A stretch of 64,000 nucleotides of DNA from Phorcus lineatus. Taxonomy: Eukaryota; Mollusca; Gastropoda; Trochida; Trochidae. Positions within the stretch are counted from its first letter, which is position 1; each line of letters starts with the position of its first letter. The translations under genes and the position numbers were made by a program. Below, one piece after another: positions 23,853-36,897 of the stretch. The notes below the pieces were generated by a model that saw only the letters and a list, made by a program, of their open reading frames with translations, was not told the origin of the DNA and made no database searches. The stretch covers positions 29,983,645 through 30,047,644 of the forward strand of contig OV121088.1 of NCBI GenBank assembly GCA_921293015.1. Direction: 5' to 3'.

Positions 23853-25138
23853 CTGAAAATACAAAACATGTTTTAATGTACTTTAAAATTTCAATATCAC
23901 ATCAACTTCAACATTACTTTGTAAATAATGATCATCACTTTCAATCAAACTTTCTATTATTTCACTCATTTCCTAATGGATTGAAAATTTATCATTGAAA
24001 TTCAAATTATACACATGGCATTATAAAGAAATTAGAATCACTTACTATAGTTAACAAAAATTTTACTCTGTTAATCAATAAATTTGCAAAGCATGCAATT
24101 TAGTTGAAAATTGTTGCTTCATACAAAGTTGTCAAATAAAATCATGCACAAGTGATGTTTTACCATATCAAACAAGAGTGCATGTAAAGAGATCATGCAT
24201 ATATGATTTCATTATTCTAGATGAATCGACTACAATGAAGGCAAAAATAGTCTACCAGGCCAGCAAATACCGCACCACAGATCGTACACTTCGCCTCTAA
24301 ACCATTCCCCGCCTCAAACTACAGGACACCTTATTATGCAAGATAGCAGTTAAACTTCTATTACAAAATATCCTTGCATCATTTCTGGATACTAGCCAAA
24401 ACTTAGAAATTTTTTTTAAATTTACAGGAAAAGTTGAAAAAAGAAAACGAAACAAATAAACAAAATGAAATCAATGAGTCAGTGCAAGCAATAAGTGTTA
24501 ACCACAATCTTCAGTCAAGAAAGTAATATTTCTGGAGATTGACATTTGTAAGTAAAAATGATTAACAGTGAGTTGGGGCAAAAAAGCACCGTGCAAGCAG
24601 CAACTTCTAATGATATAATGACTGGTCAGCTTTTGTGACAGTCTTGTTGAACCTCAGCTGTAAACTTCCTTCCAAAGGTCAAACTTCACTTCAAAAGCCA
24701 TTGGGTCAAGCTAATCTAGTGGTTACTGTATACATATACATACATATACATATAAAAAAACAAGCGAGCAGTTGATATTCAGGCATGAAAAATAGGGTGA
24801 AATGGTACACTTGAGCTATGGTTGAGCGGTACGTAATCGTTTTGGTACAGAACCAAGCATGCAACAAACTAAACACATTCTTGCTTGAAATTTAAGTCTG
24901 CAGAAAGTAAATCGGAGAATAACTGCTCTGTTAACTATTATAATTGTGAACCATTTCACCACTAATTAATCCAAATTGTAAGATGACTTTTCCTTAGATG
25001 CAGTGACAAACTGGCGAGATTTTTTTATGGCGTAAAAAGTGGATACCTGTCTTACTAGCCACTAATTTTTAGAAAGAAGTTTGACCTTAAGAAGAAAATG
25101 AAGCAGTTGAGTTTGAACTGGTTGTGTTGTGTGCTTAC

Positions 25139-25160
25139 CGGTGCTACTCAGAGCTCCTTT
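25139..25160 (-). CDS. PRC1: Candidate 22-nt micro-exon of the PRC1-like gene
   Basis: The minus strand reads TTAACATTGCAG, then 22 nt encoding KGALSST plus one base, then GTAAGC. Both splice sites are strong. The length is not a multiple of three, so inclusion shifts the frame of the exon at 23852. The serine-rich result (KGALSSTG joined to RSQSHFSSLLSK) resembles the composition of PRC1 tails. Confidence 0.4.
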
Positions 25161-25773
25161 CTGCAATGTTAAATGATATCATACAGTGCACGGCTTGGCA
25201 ATCAACTTTCGGAAAATATTGCCTTTCTCATGCAGGCAGTCAAGATTAAAGGATAATAAGCTGACTAACTATGAACTAACTATTTTCAGCTTCTTATTGT
25301 GAATACATTTGTTATGATGGGTATATTTCCAAATACATTATTGACAAAAATAAATGGGATGATAATTTTTTCTCTCTAAATTTTTAAGATGTTTAAAATA
25401 CTAAAAGCATCAGATAAATGCTCTGTAAATGAATTTCTTAACACTAATGAATTCATGACTTGTGCTAAACAACACTGAATGATTATTTTACAGGATTTGG
25501 ATTTGCAACAGGTGAGAAATAGGCTACATGAATGAATGAATACAAATTTTTTTAAGGTGTTTTGATTGCCAAAACAACACCTTGCCATTATTTCTATAAA
25601 AACAATGATTTTAGTTTTTAAATTTACACATACTGAATTCAAATTCAAACAACTAAAAAGTAATGCATAATAAAATAAGTGCAGAACCATGAACTGAATA
25701 CGTGCAAGCTGGTTATAGCATCAGTATGACATTGACGTAAACCATGCTTATTTAACATGCCAGTAACTACCTC

Positions 25774-28700
25774 CTATTGAGGTTTCGCAACTTCAGTGCT
25801 GTCTTTTGGTGCTTCCTTGCCCTGCATCAACAAAGTTATGTGGTCAGTTTGTGATACGATCTCATTCAATCATCGCAGTTAGTTTTCTGATCAAAGGGGA
25901 ACAACTCCATTTTAAGAATTTAATGATTGCATTTTTGAAATTTTGCAATTTGAGTTGGTTACCTTTTTAAAATCAATATTTGATATCTACACAATTAGAT
26001 TTTGATGAAATGTTTAGTTTAGCCGTCAACCCATGATGTTATCCACATAAAGCTAGAAGTAATGTTACATGTTTCAGAGTGGGTTGACTCCTCTCGCACA
26101 TCTTGATGAAATATTGATATATGATAGTTTTTGAAAAATTGATAGGAGTTTGGACTAAATACAATCTAAGTTGGTACTGGAGTCATGCAACTACTTTCTT
26201 GACTGAAGGGACTTCTACTTGTTAGTTTGTGTTAATATTGTGATGTAGGACAGTATTCATTGTTTTAATACATGTATATTTGGACAGTTGGAGAAAAAAA
26301 AAGAGGGTAAATATCAAAGAAGAGGCCAAGCATTTATTTTCTATGTATAATGGTTACAGGTGCAAGCAAAGTATTATATAAAACTTTGTTTAAAATAAAC
26401 AAGAGAAAATAGGTAGGTCACCAAGAAAATAAAGTCAAAAGGTATAATTGCCAATCAATCAATCAATCAATCAATCAATCCAGGTATTTTCCCCATTTTC
26501 TTATCATAACGATAACCAGTGCAGTTCAACAAGGTATTAGTGAAACAGGGTTGGGTCAGGGGTGGGAACTGATTGATGAACTCGGATGCATGGCAGGCGC
26601 AACTGGGATGCAATGTGTACATAAACAACATCAGTATTTAACGGGAGAGGACTTCAAATTGGTACACACAGCAAATTCTTGGTACGATCCCATGGAGGCC
26701 AGACTTGAGTTGCTTTGGCCACACCCGCCATCCTTGCTGCTTACCGTTGTCTGGCTGAACATGGAGTCGTCGCCGTGGTTACGCTCAGACAGCACCTTAC
26801 GTGCCAGCCGCAAGGACCGGCGCTTCTGTGAACGGTTGCTGGGCGTCTGAGAGGGGTGAAAATTATTGAAAATATGGAGGAAATATTGAATCAAACTAAG
26901 GCAGATATTCTTTTATTTATTTTCAAAAATAAATGTTCAAAATTTCATTGTTATGTTTATTGAAATGTAAAAGTGAATTTTCAACATGATTTGATACTAT
27001 TTATTTACACATGTTTACACAGTTAATATAATGTCAAGAAAATGGTTACATACATTTATACTTGGACATTCACCTTTTATGACAAATTATTTTGTTGATG
27101 AACTGATCAGACAAGTAACTGGTTAGTTGAACAGAAACAAATACATAGTAGCTCAAACAATGCAGGTGTTAAAACAAATGTGTGACTTTATGATTGTATA
27201 TTCAATATTAATCTCAGCCACAGAAAGATAAAATAATAATACTCATCGAGTCATGACATATTTTTCATGAAGTACAGTTTAAAAACTTTTACTTTACAAA
27301 AACTTCTTACCAATCTGAGTATATCTTACGGAAAATCTTGAAAGTAGAAAACACAAAAAAAAAATTGAAATCAAAGTTTCTTTTTAGATTGTCTGATGAC
27401 AATTCAAAGGTGTATTCCACTAGCAATATCACCTGTAATTCATGGTGACAAGAAAGTGACCTCTGTTTCTGAATCTACATACCTTACTGGCGGAGACAGG
27501 TGCGCGCCTGTATGGAGACGCGAACACACTAGTGTGTTGTATTCTGCTTACTGAGGAAGGTGTTCTAGAAGTGTCATTCAACTGTGGGAAACATGCAAAC
27601 AGCCAACAGTGAGGGGCGTGAAGAGAAGTTGGTTGACGACAGACACCACTGATTGACAGATGCTCATTTCATTGTATGCATTTCAAAACTTGCCTAAGTC
27701 ATTTTCCTTGATATTTGTTGTGATTAGATTATGCCACAGGAATTGTTTGACTATTTTTAGTACAACAGGAATTTCACAAATTTTGAACTTGTGTATTTAA
27801 GATCTTATGAACTGGGGGAAAAAATTAAGTTGAATAATATTACCAAAGTTTTAATTAAAAAACTTGATTTTGTTCATGATAATTGATAAATGTTGGAAGA
27901 GCTCTTTTCAAGTATTTACTTAAAGTGTGATCAAACATTATTAATTTAATGATCGATATTAATGTTACTATGATTTAACTGATCAATCATTTGTCAGCTT
28001 GTACACAGTTAGTTACGGAAAAACAAGAATCAATTAAAAATTCTAAAATTTAATTTTTTTAATCAAGATAATTCTTTTTTATATCTTTAAGTCATTCCTC
28101 TTCAGTAATGTAAAATTATAGATCTTGGAATAACAATATGAAAGCTCTGTCAACCAATGTATCTCAAAATGTGCAATAAGTATGATGACGCCAATACTAA
28201 AAGATAATGAAACATACTTAGATGAAATGGTCTTATGATTGTACTGTTTGTATTCTTTAAGGCAGTATCTCGGCCATTAATGGCGTTTCTTTTTTCATTC
28301 AGTTGAGTTACTTAGAAACATGCCGGGTCCTAGTTTCGATGAATAAGCATGGAATGAAATTACAAACAGGAAGCTGTTATTCAAGTAGCAGTACAAAGCC
28401 AGAGCGTTTCACCAAGTAAAAAGCACTGGACAAGAGCTTAGCTTGCCAATAGGGCCTTCTATTTACCTTACAGCGAACGCTTACTTGAATTGATATTTGA
28501 CTATCAATCTGTTTCGGCAGAAAACAGCATTTTCAGCATTTATAGCAAAGATTAATAAATATATTTCACAATGAAAATGACGTTTTACGATCAATCCTAA
28601 GTAAGACAAGTATAAGATTATTTCGTTAACATTATTCTTGTCAATGGTACATAAATGTAAAGATGACACTTCAAACTTTGGTTTTACCTTTCTGACTTTG

Positions 28701-31700
28701 TTGGGTGTTTTTTGTGGAGTTGTTAGTCCCCTCTTCGATGGTGTTGTCGGTCTTGATCCATAAATCATTTCCTCTTGAATTTGTTTTGCTTTGGCTTTTT
28801 GCTGAAAAAGAGAACAAACCATAAATAATGATAATCAATACTGATTTATGTCAAAAATATAATTAGGAGATAAATCAATTCTGTTCTCTTTTGGGGTTGT
28901 ATGTCGTGCATTTTTCACCCCTAAATTTAATTTCAAACCGAGCTTGCAAGGTCAAAGAAAGTTACATTTGGAGGTTGAATTCAACCAACTGAGCCAACAA
29001 GACCATATCACTCCATAATCCAAAACCGTAGAATGATAATCAAAGGTACAGCTTTCCCCTATTCAGCTTTGTTAACCCATTCTTTTACCACAGAGGTTAC
29101 ACAAGCAATTACTTCCCTACTGACCTGTATTTTAATTGGAGCACTTTCTTGGCTAGAAATAGAAGATCCTTTTGAAAGCAAAAAGAAATATGGTCCACTT
29201 GTTACAGAGGTTATGAGACAATATACGTTTTGAGAATGGTTGGTACCACAAAGAAAAAGAAAATCCACCCTTATAAAATGAAAACAATTCAAAAGTAGCT
29301 TCATACCCTCTGTTCCTTCTCGCGTATCTTCTGCTCGTTGTATGCCTCCCTCTGTTTGACGATGTAGTTCTCATACTTGACCCCGTCCACAAGGAAGTCT
29401 TGTTTGTGTGTTTTCTCCCACTGCTTGACCGCATCTTTGACGTCCTCCTCCACCTGAAACACATAGCACGTTGGTCAATATATTCAATATAGTGAGTGAG
29501 TGAGTTGTTGTTCAACGCCGCTTGGGCAATATATCAGCCATTAGCGGCAATAATATTCAGTACATAGGAAGGGACTAAAAATAGACTTTTAATAAAAGAT
29601 GGATTTTTTAAATATAAAAGTTGATTTAATGGCTACAATATGGATATGAGGGATTTCAGGTTCACTCATATGAAGATTGATAGTATTAATGCAATCCCTT
29701 CTCATATAAAAATCCATTCATAGAACTTTATCGGCTGTACAAGGAGGGAGACCAATGAATGAAAATACACCCAAACAACCAATAACCACACAGATACCTA
29801 ATTATTCAGCAATTCAACATCCACAATAACTTATTTTAGTAACCACTTTTTGTTTCATAATTCCATTCAGGGATTGGGAAAGACAGCCTGGACAATGGGC
29901 CATTTTTAGCGCTTTTAGTCATTTCCAGAATTTTGAAGTAGCAATGGTAAAATTTCTGATTTGAATGGGCCATTTTTTTATCCAATGTGCAAAATGGCCC
30001 ATGGCCCCTGCCTTTCCCAATCCCTGTCCAATTACGCAACAAACCACCCAATGATATTATTTCAAGATCTGAAATGTAAATGCTCACCTTTGGTAATTCC
30101 TTCATTAGTTTCTTGCGTTCTTTCTCTTCTTGAAGGAGACAGTTGTGTCTTCGGTTCTTATATCTGTTTGGGTCGTTAGCCTTTCTCTACAACACAAAAC
30201 ACCAGGAGATGTAATGAATATTCACAAAACTAACTTCGAAGAATAAATTCATTCAACTATGAATTGTCCTCGTAATAAGCTTACCAAAAAACAGACTAAA
30301 CACTCAATTAATTACTCAAGTGACAGCACAATTGTTAATCTTGATGTCATGTAAGTGTTGTGGCAGCAATTGTAAATGATATAACTCAGCTCGTAATAAA
30401 TAAAATACTAAACTCAATCATGTTAAATTACATCTTCATCAAATTTTGTGAATGGTATTGTGTTCCAAATCCCCTTTGCTTGTGATAAAATTGTTATTAC
30501 AAGGGACGTAATTTAATATCCCTTACATCTGTTGAACCATTTTCATATATCATTGGATTCTGTTTTTATGTTTTTAAACTAAATGAAAACAAGGGATGTA
30601 CCTCAAACTCTATCATCTTGAGGAAGAGCTCCTCTCTACGAGCGATCTGGGAGAGCATTTCCTTGTTGGCGTTGTAGTAGGCCTTGACACGTTCAAGCTC
30701 CTGCTCATGTAGATCCAGCAAAGCTTCTGTGTAGTGCTCTGGTAGAAGGTATTTACATTTAACATTGTATAAAAGGTAAATATAAACTTGTCCTTAGTAT
30801 TTCAGCTTCAAAACAAACTGTGGTAGGGGTAGCCACAAAGTATGTTAACTTTAAAATGATTCTTACAACTAGAGTGTAAAAAAGATGCCTCTTCCCCTCC
30901 AGGCATTTCTCAAAGTTGTTTTAGAATGATGCTCCCCAAACAAATCCTTTATTCAAACGACTACAGCCAAGTTAATGATAAGTAAACATCAACAAAAACT
31001 GAAGAAAGGTCAAAGCCCAAACAGGCCATCTACATGTTGGGAAGATCCTGGATACCAAATTTGGTGATGATTGGTCAAATAGTTTCAGATTAATGCTCCG
31101 AAAAAGAACACTACCCTTGAAAGAGACAAAGTTTAAATCATTGCCATGGAAACAGAAAAAATAAAATTGACAAGCTGTTCAAACCCCAAAATGCACATCT
31201 ACATGTTATGTAGAGGCTGTTATGATAATCATAAGATGTACATCTATGTTTTGATCCTCAATACATTTAAACCTTGATCTCCCATGTTCTCTCAAATATT
31301 GGGAATGGCATGAGATCTGTGATTTACTGTTTAGCGCTGTTTTAGCAATATTTCAACCTTTAGCATGTGGAGATCTTTGAGATTGTGTTTTCAACAGCAA
31401 AGAAAGTAAACTGATCATCTCAATACTGAGATGCACTTTTTGTTCCTGTATCGCAACTCACCATCAGTAAGGTGTTCAAACTCATCCCTCTGTTTTTTGC
31501 TGTAGAAACACTGGTCCCACCAATGTATCAACTCTCGTCGGATTCCTTCCACAAACCTCTGAATGTTCTGAAACTTAAGCTTCTCACAGCGTGTGATTTC
31601 CTCTCGTAGAGCACTTATTACTGCCGGTTTAAAACTGTCCTTGTCCTTCTTAAAATCATCACGTTCACTGTGCTCAAGCTCAAGTCGATCCCATAATGAA

Positions 31701-33661
31701 TGCACTTGATACCATAAATCTAGGGTAGTTTGTTTCATTTCGTCTTTCTTTTGTTCAAGCTGAAAATATGATATCAAAGTTGAATAGTCTATGTCTACAT
31801 GGAATAGATTGGACAATTTTTTTTACTGAAAAGCTTTAACTGCATTGAGCTTTCCATGCCCTGTTGGGGACAGAAAATCTACTCAGGGATAAAACCCAAA
31901 ATAGCTGAAATATCCATTCCGGGGCATATATCTTTTTTTTTTAAATTTTATTTTAAATTTGTTCCCCAATTCAGTACAATAATTTGTATGATGTTACACA
32001 ACACTTAATAAATATACAACAAGTTCTTATGGCAATATGAATTGAGATAGATTGATATATCTTGTATAACAGGATCATAAACAGTCAATGCTACTGACCT
32101 CTTGATGAAGTGACTTCAGGGACCTCATGTTCTGTGTGGAGAGCTGGAAGGAGTCGTCATCTTCACACATGATGTCTCGCTCGAACGATGAGTCGGGACT
32201 ACGATCCATTTCGTTAAACAGATCTATGATATCTTTCTTCAGGTGGACAAACTCTTGATGTCTTGTTTCCTGCATTGAGAGAACAGTACACATGTCAGCA
32301 ATATTCTAAGTTGTCCAAGAGCAGATAAAATGCCATATCTAAGTTAAAATGATGTCTACAATAGGGCTTTTGTTTGCATCCTTTTTGTAGTCAGTGAGGA
32401 TGTCTTCAGCCACCAAACTAAGCCTTCACACATAATTCTTAGAATATCTAGGTATAGGAATACATCAACAACAACACCAACAGTGACAATGTATTGTCAT
32501 TCGCAGATACAAAGCTTTTTGAAAAAATCATGTTTTTAGGAGAAGATGCAGGTGAAATTTTGGGCTGTTTCCTTTAAAATTTTCACAATTTGAATACTCT
32601 AACCATCTTAATCATCCTACCCTATAACTTGTACAAATTTGGTACATTAGCATCTGATTTGATCAATGCAAAAGGTCCTATCTAATAAGAACTGGTCAAT
32701 AGAACCAACTCAGTTGATAACATAGGAACAACACAAACAGGGGCTAGTAAGGTTAATGTGACAGACATAATCAAGGACACTAAGCGAATCTAACATATGT
32801 CAGTCTATCTGTTCATCTAACCTTCTCGGCGGTGAGAGTGAAGATGTGTTTCTCCAGCTCCTTCAGCTGCTCCTTGGTGGGGACGGTGCCGGACGCGATG
32901 TAGTATGGGGTAGAGCAGAGCACTTCACATAGGTGCTGGTCCTGGTCCTTCAGTGTCTTCAGGTTCTTCATCCGCGTCTTCTTCTCTAACTGCAGCGACT
33001 CAAGCTTCGCTCTCAGCTCCTTTTCCTTCTGTAGCATCGTCAGTGATTCCTTCGGCTGTAGGAGTAACAATAGGAGGACGTAAGTGTCATTGCAGTGAGA
33101 AACTTGTAACAGTATGGTTAGTTAGCTGGTCATTTTAGTGTGCTCTGATTACCTTTACACAATATGGCCCAAAACTTATAAATGACACAATACCTTTAAG
33201 TTCCCATTATCTCTGAAATTACATCCAAAATGGGCAAATATTCTGTACAAGCCATCAACTAACATCAAAGAAAGTTGACTTTTTTTACTCTGACAAGATG
33301 ACAAAAATCAGATGTTTTTCCATAAAAATCCCCCAACTTAATTGTTCCTACCCATTAAGGATTAAACCAAAAGCAACAAAGATCAAATAGTCTACATACC
33401 TTGAATGGAGACACCACCAATTCTCCCGAGATCTGGATCATCTCCTCGGTGTAGCTGAGGATGTTCTGCTGGATCTGTGTCCGCAGGGATGACTCCTCCT
33501 CAACCATCTCCTCCAGGAGGTTACACAGATGGTGTGAGACGGTGCCCGCCCGTTCCGACATCTGAGACTCACATATTCCGATCTCATTCCAAATGTGGTA
33601 AAGTTTGTTGAGGGCTGCGTCAAGTCGTCCTGTCACCTCAGACTTGATCTTATCTTTGCTA
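25774..33661 (-). CDS. PRC1: Protein regulator of cytokinesis 1 (PRC1/Ase1/MAP65 family)
   Basis: PRC1 crosslinks antiparallel microtubules at the central spindle. Minus-strand exons, all GT-AG: 33661-33400, 33055-32822, 32269-32099, 31759-31462, 30738-30602, 30186-30088, 29453-29307, 28801-28688, 27581-27483, 26846-26745, 25821-25774 (TAG). Phases agree throughout. Diagnostic segments: [15 protein letters not shown] (N-terminal dimerisation coiled coil); [12 protein letters not shown] and [14 protein letters not shown] (rod); [55 protein letters not shown] and [12 protein letters not shown] (spectrin-fold microtubule-binding domain); [20 protein letters not shown] (CDK-site and nuclear-signal region). 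The assembled protein is about 570 residues against about 620 in human. The tail is short and variable, with alternative last exons downstream. The first coding exon is uncertain; vertebrate PRC1 also starts with a tiny exon ending in phase 2, as required here. The CAGGG MITE lies in the first intron. Expression in M phase is expected from the family but not shown by the sequence. Confidence 0.93.
26452..26480. repeat. Microsatellite (AATC)n
   Basis: About seven uninterrupted AATC units lie within the intron between the PRC1 exons at 25821 and 26745. Confidence 0.9.
29491..29552. mobile_element. SINE-like fragment (GTGAGTGAGTTG...CGCCGCTTGGGCAATAT)
   Basis: AGTGAGTGAGTGAGTTGTTG is followed by TTCAACGCCGCTTGGGCAAT and AGCCATTAGCGGC. 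Related copies occur at 20154-20190 and 22845-22895. I associate such modules with abundant mollusc repeats; this is recollection and was not searched. It lies in the PRC1 intron just upstream of the exon 29453-29307. Confidence 0.6.
29868..30026. mobile_element. CAGGGATTGGG MITE, copy 2 (both ends intact)
   Basis: Perfect terminal inverted repeats: CAGGGATTGGGAAAG at the left and CTTTCCCAATCCCTG at the right. The body is inverted relative to copy 1 and contains GGCCCATGGCCCCTGCC. It sits in the PRC1 intron upstream of exon 29453-29307. CAGGG ends suggest a hAT-type non-autonomous element, but an 8-bp target duplication is not clean here. Confidence 0.85.
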
Positions 33662-33767
33662 CTATAATCAGAAAAGAAAAAATGTATAATCATTAGAATT
33701 CTGATGGTATATCATAATAATAAGAATCGTTAATCATGATACTTATATGACGGCATTATATGTATTG

Positions 33768-33941
33768 CAGGGTTTGGGAAAGGCAGGGGCCATGGGCACT
33801 TTTTGCACACTGTAGGAAAAATGGCCCATTACCATTAGAACTTTTACTATTGCTATAAAGGGGAATGACCCATTCAAAATTTCATAAAAGGACTGAAAGT
33901 CCCAAAATGGCCAATTGTCAATGTTTTTTTTCCCAATCCTG
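33768..33941. mobile_element. CAGGG MITE, copy 3, with a candidate target duplication
   Basis: It begins CAGGGTTTGGGAAAGGCAGG and ends CCCAATCCTG. GTATTG occurs directly on both sides (33762-33767 and 33942-33947), the likely remnant of a target-site duplication. It is inserted in intron 1 of the PRC1-like gene. Confidence 0.8.
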
Positions 33942-34016
33942 GTATTGTGATAGATTTTATGTATCATGTAGTCCAAGCTCCATATAAGATTTTTAAAAAG
34001 TGTTTATGATACATAC

Positions 34017-34027
34017 TACTTTGACAT
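34017..34027 (-). CDS. PRC1: Candidate first coding micro-exon of the PRC1-like gene
   Basis: The minus strand has ATG TCA AAG TA followed by a GTATGT donor, which is the exact phase needed to join TAGCAAAGATAAG at 33661 and gives [12 protein letters not shown]. An in-frame TGA lies four codons upstream. The start context (GATTATGT) is weak. It is chosen because vertebrate PRC1 also begins with a four-codon exon. Other short exons further upstream cannot be excluded. Confidence 0.3.
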
Positions 34028-35006
34028 AATCACATATCATGGGTATTCTCAAAATTGAAGTTTGTATTCATATTTTGATACCCACTACATATATATAAGG
34101 AGCAGGTATCACTTGATTTGTGAAAGAAAATGTCAGTGTCACTTTGTAGTGTATTATAATAAGTATGTGTGCTATATAAACTTCTGCTGAGTGACATGAT
34201 ACTAGTATGATGATAAATTTATTTGCCTCTTTGCAAAGCGATACATCACATCATGATATATCCGGTAATAAAACACAATAACAAATATAAGTTGGACATC
34301 ACCTGTTTAATTCTCATTGGAACTGTCAAAATTCAGTAACACTAATTCAGTGAAGGAAATTCATTGAATGGGATCCAGAAGTAAATATGAGTACTGTATG
34401 CAAACATTTAAAATGTTAGTGTATCATCTATATCATTGTGTCTATTGATAACCATAAATCTAAGAATGATTCATATTTTCTGAATATAAGTAGATGCCAA
34501 ACACAAATTGAAATGTTATAGAGGTTCGACTATACAAACATTTTATGATAAAATACATATCACAATATATCATAACGATACATATCAATATGATACATGT
34601 CAAGATACTTTTTTACAGGGATTTTTTTTTTTAAATATTAACCTTTGAAAAACACCTTGGTTTCTAGGAAAAATAAACAATTTTGAAGTAAATGATATGT
34701 ATCATGATACAGTCTACAGACACTGTAGGACGAGCTAAAATTATGGAGTATGGTCATGGAGATGCATTTAACTAGCTGGAATTTGCTTGGACTAGAACTT
34801 ACAGAAAGGTACTTGTCAGAATGGATAGGGCATTGACATTGTTAATTCAATCCCTGCTAGGGGTAGAGATCTTTGGACATACAGAGGCTAGCTATACAAG
34901 GTTTCTTTAATCAAATTCAAACATTAATAATATGCGGAGAACTCTTTATCTTTCACCATGATATTATGTGTTAAATGGTCATGCATCTTTTACCTAGTAA
35001 GTTCTC

Positions 35007-36897
35007 TTAAAGAGCCACTCCGTGAGTTGTTGGAATCATATATGCCAAACTTAATCAATGGTGTTATTTGATCGCAAAGTATCGACTGTTACCAAAAAGA
35101 CACATTTTAAAGCCTATTGTTTTTTAACAGTGACAATATGAAGGTAGAAAGTTGCAATTTTGATCGAAAACCGGACAGTGGCGCGCGTCAACTTGTCAAA
35201 CGCAAGTTTTGAGACTTATCTAAAACAGCCAGGAGGGCAGACAGGAGCACCTTTAGAATCCCTCACCAAAAAATTCTCGTGGTGTATGTTTATAAAAGCA
35301 CGCGCCAAAGGCGCGTGTGGACTGCCGAAGGCGCCCTATATATAAGAGAAGCACGCAACAGCGGGCTGATCTCCGTAAGGAGACATTTTAGACGAAAATA
35401 GAGTTCATTTTCGTGTCTATCGGCAAAAGTTTAATTTAAAACTTCGTCTGAAAGATGATAGTTTTAAACACGAATTTTAGTATCTATGGCAATCGAGGGA
35501 AAATCCCGATGACGTATCTGGTTGCTGATTGGTCAATTCTTACCTCACGTGACGAATGTTTCCAAATAAGGAACAGGTTACTTGGGGAAAATCTCATGAC
35601 AGAAACGGTGATGTTTTTGTTTACGTTATGTTTTTGTAATTTTCAGTTTATGATGCTGCCTATATCGGTCACATGAGAGTTTTAACGACTGAGTGTCATT
35701 TTATCTGTAAGGAATTATTTTGTGTATCATTTTTTGAATGACAATAGTTGTTTTTAAACAAAACTTGGAAGGATTCACAGGAAAGACCTAGCCTAAGTGA
35801 AAATGTCGATGTTTTCATTAACTCCCACGGTAAATTAAACTAAATTCGCACGCTACCAAATGCATTTAAGATATTGTTAAAATACTTAAAGACATATAAT
35901 TTATTTTCATTGAAACTTACCTTGTAGTAAATTTTATTATAAGATCTAATCATACTTTTTTCTTTGGTGACAACTCGAGGCCCGGAAATTTACATCCCGG
36001 ACCGGGATATTTACTATTCAAGATGAAGCTAGGCTTACATTACTACATCATTTAACTTTACCCTTGAAACAAAAATGCATCTTATCAAAGGGCTGAGAAT
36101 ATCATGATGTATCCAGGGGTTAACTCGTAACCTATTGTCAGTAATCGAAACTTTATGTACCGTGAATCAACCTAAAATGACAGTACTACTTAACCTCTGT
36201 TAAATGCAGCATCTATAAGGGGATCCAAGGGTTAAATAACATCCTCGAAATGTATCCAAGGCTTTGCAAACCGTCAATCAGACGCCCGGAAAACCCAAAT
36301 ATGTTGTCGAAATCAAAGAGAACCTTCGCCTACTGACGAAAAGGTAACAATATTTCTTGAAATCATGACTGTGACGATCCCTGAACAATTATACTAACCA
36401 CAAGATACGATGTAAGCGTTGGGCCTAGTGCGAAATAAGATCAACAATGTACCCAAAGGACTAAAATTTCCAAAACCGCCAACCTGGCAAAAGTCACAGT
36501 AAACGTAAATGGCGTCAAGTCTAACACTTCTTGCTTCAATGAGAAATGGCATCTGCGCATGTCCGGTAAGAAAAGTGTTCTCGAATTAAAAAAACATTCT
36601 TTTCACGAGAGGTAAATTTGGTGAGGGATTCTAAAGTTAGGCCGGCAGATATGAGTTGATAGTGTTTGTTAGGTTATATATATATAACTAGTATCCATGT
36701 ATTTTGGACTTGATATCTACACCTCTGTGCATTTATAAGGCTGTTTTTAGATTTTCATGGAAAACCAGTATTTGTCATATATATTTCTTTTGGACATGAA
36801 AAGTTAAAATGTTTTGATTTCATATCACCATATATGACATTTAGGTTCGTATCAAAGGTAAAAAATATGTTATGAAAATCACGGAGTGGCTCTTTAA
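35007..36897. mobile_element. TTAA-bounded inverted-repeat element (~1.9 kb)
   Basis: The ends are TTAAAGAGCCACTCCGTGA and its reverse complement TCACGGAGTGGCTCTTTAA, nineteen matching bases with a TTAA at each boundary, as for piggyBac-type insertions. A second inverted pair lies inside (TTTAGAATCCCTCACCAAA at 35252 and its complement near 36620). No transposase ORF is present. Internal features are a perfect GC hairpin CACGCGCC-AAA-GGCGCGTG at 35299-35318 followed by CTATATATAAG, and the phrase GATCGAAAACCGGACA at 35162. It lies just upstream of the PRC1-like gene, so that promoter may be close to or inside it. A left-end relative appears at 52532-52745. Confidence 0.7.

Noticed and set aside
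35298..35318. GC-rich hairpin followed by a TATA-like run, considered as a terminator or promoter
   Set aside because: A hairpin terminator is not meaningful in animal nuclear DNA. The site lies in a mobile element, so no transcriptional role can be claimed from sequence.
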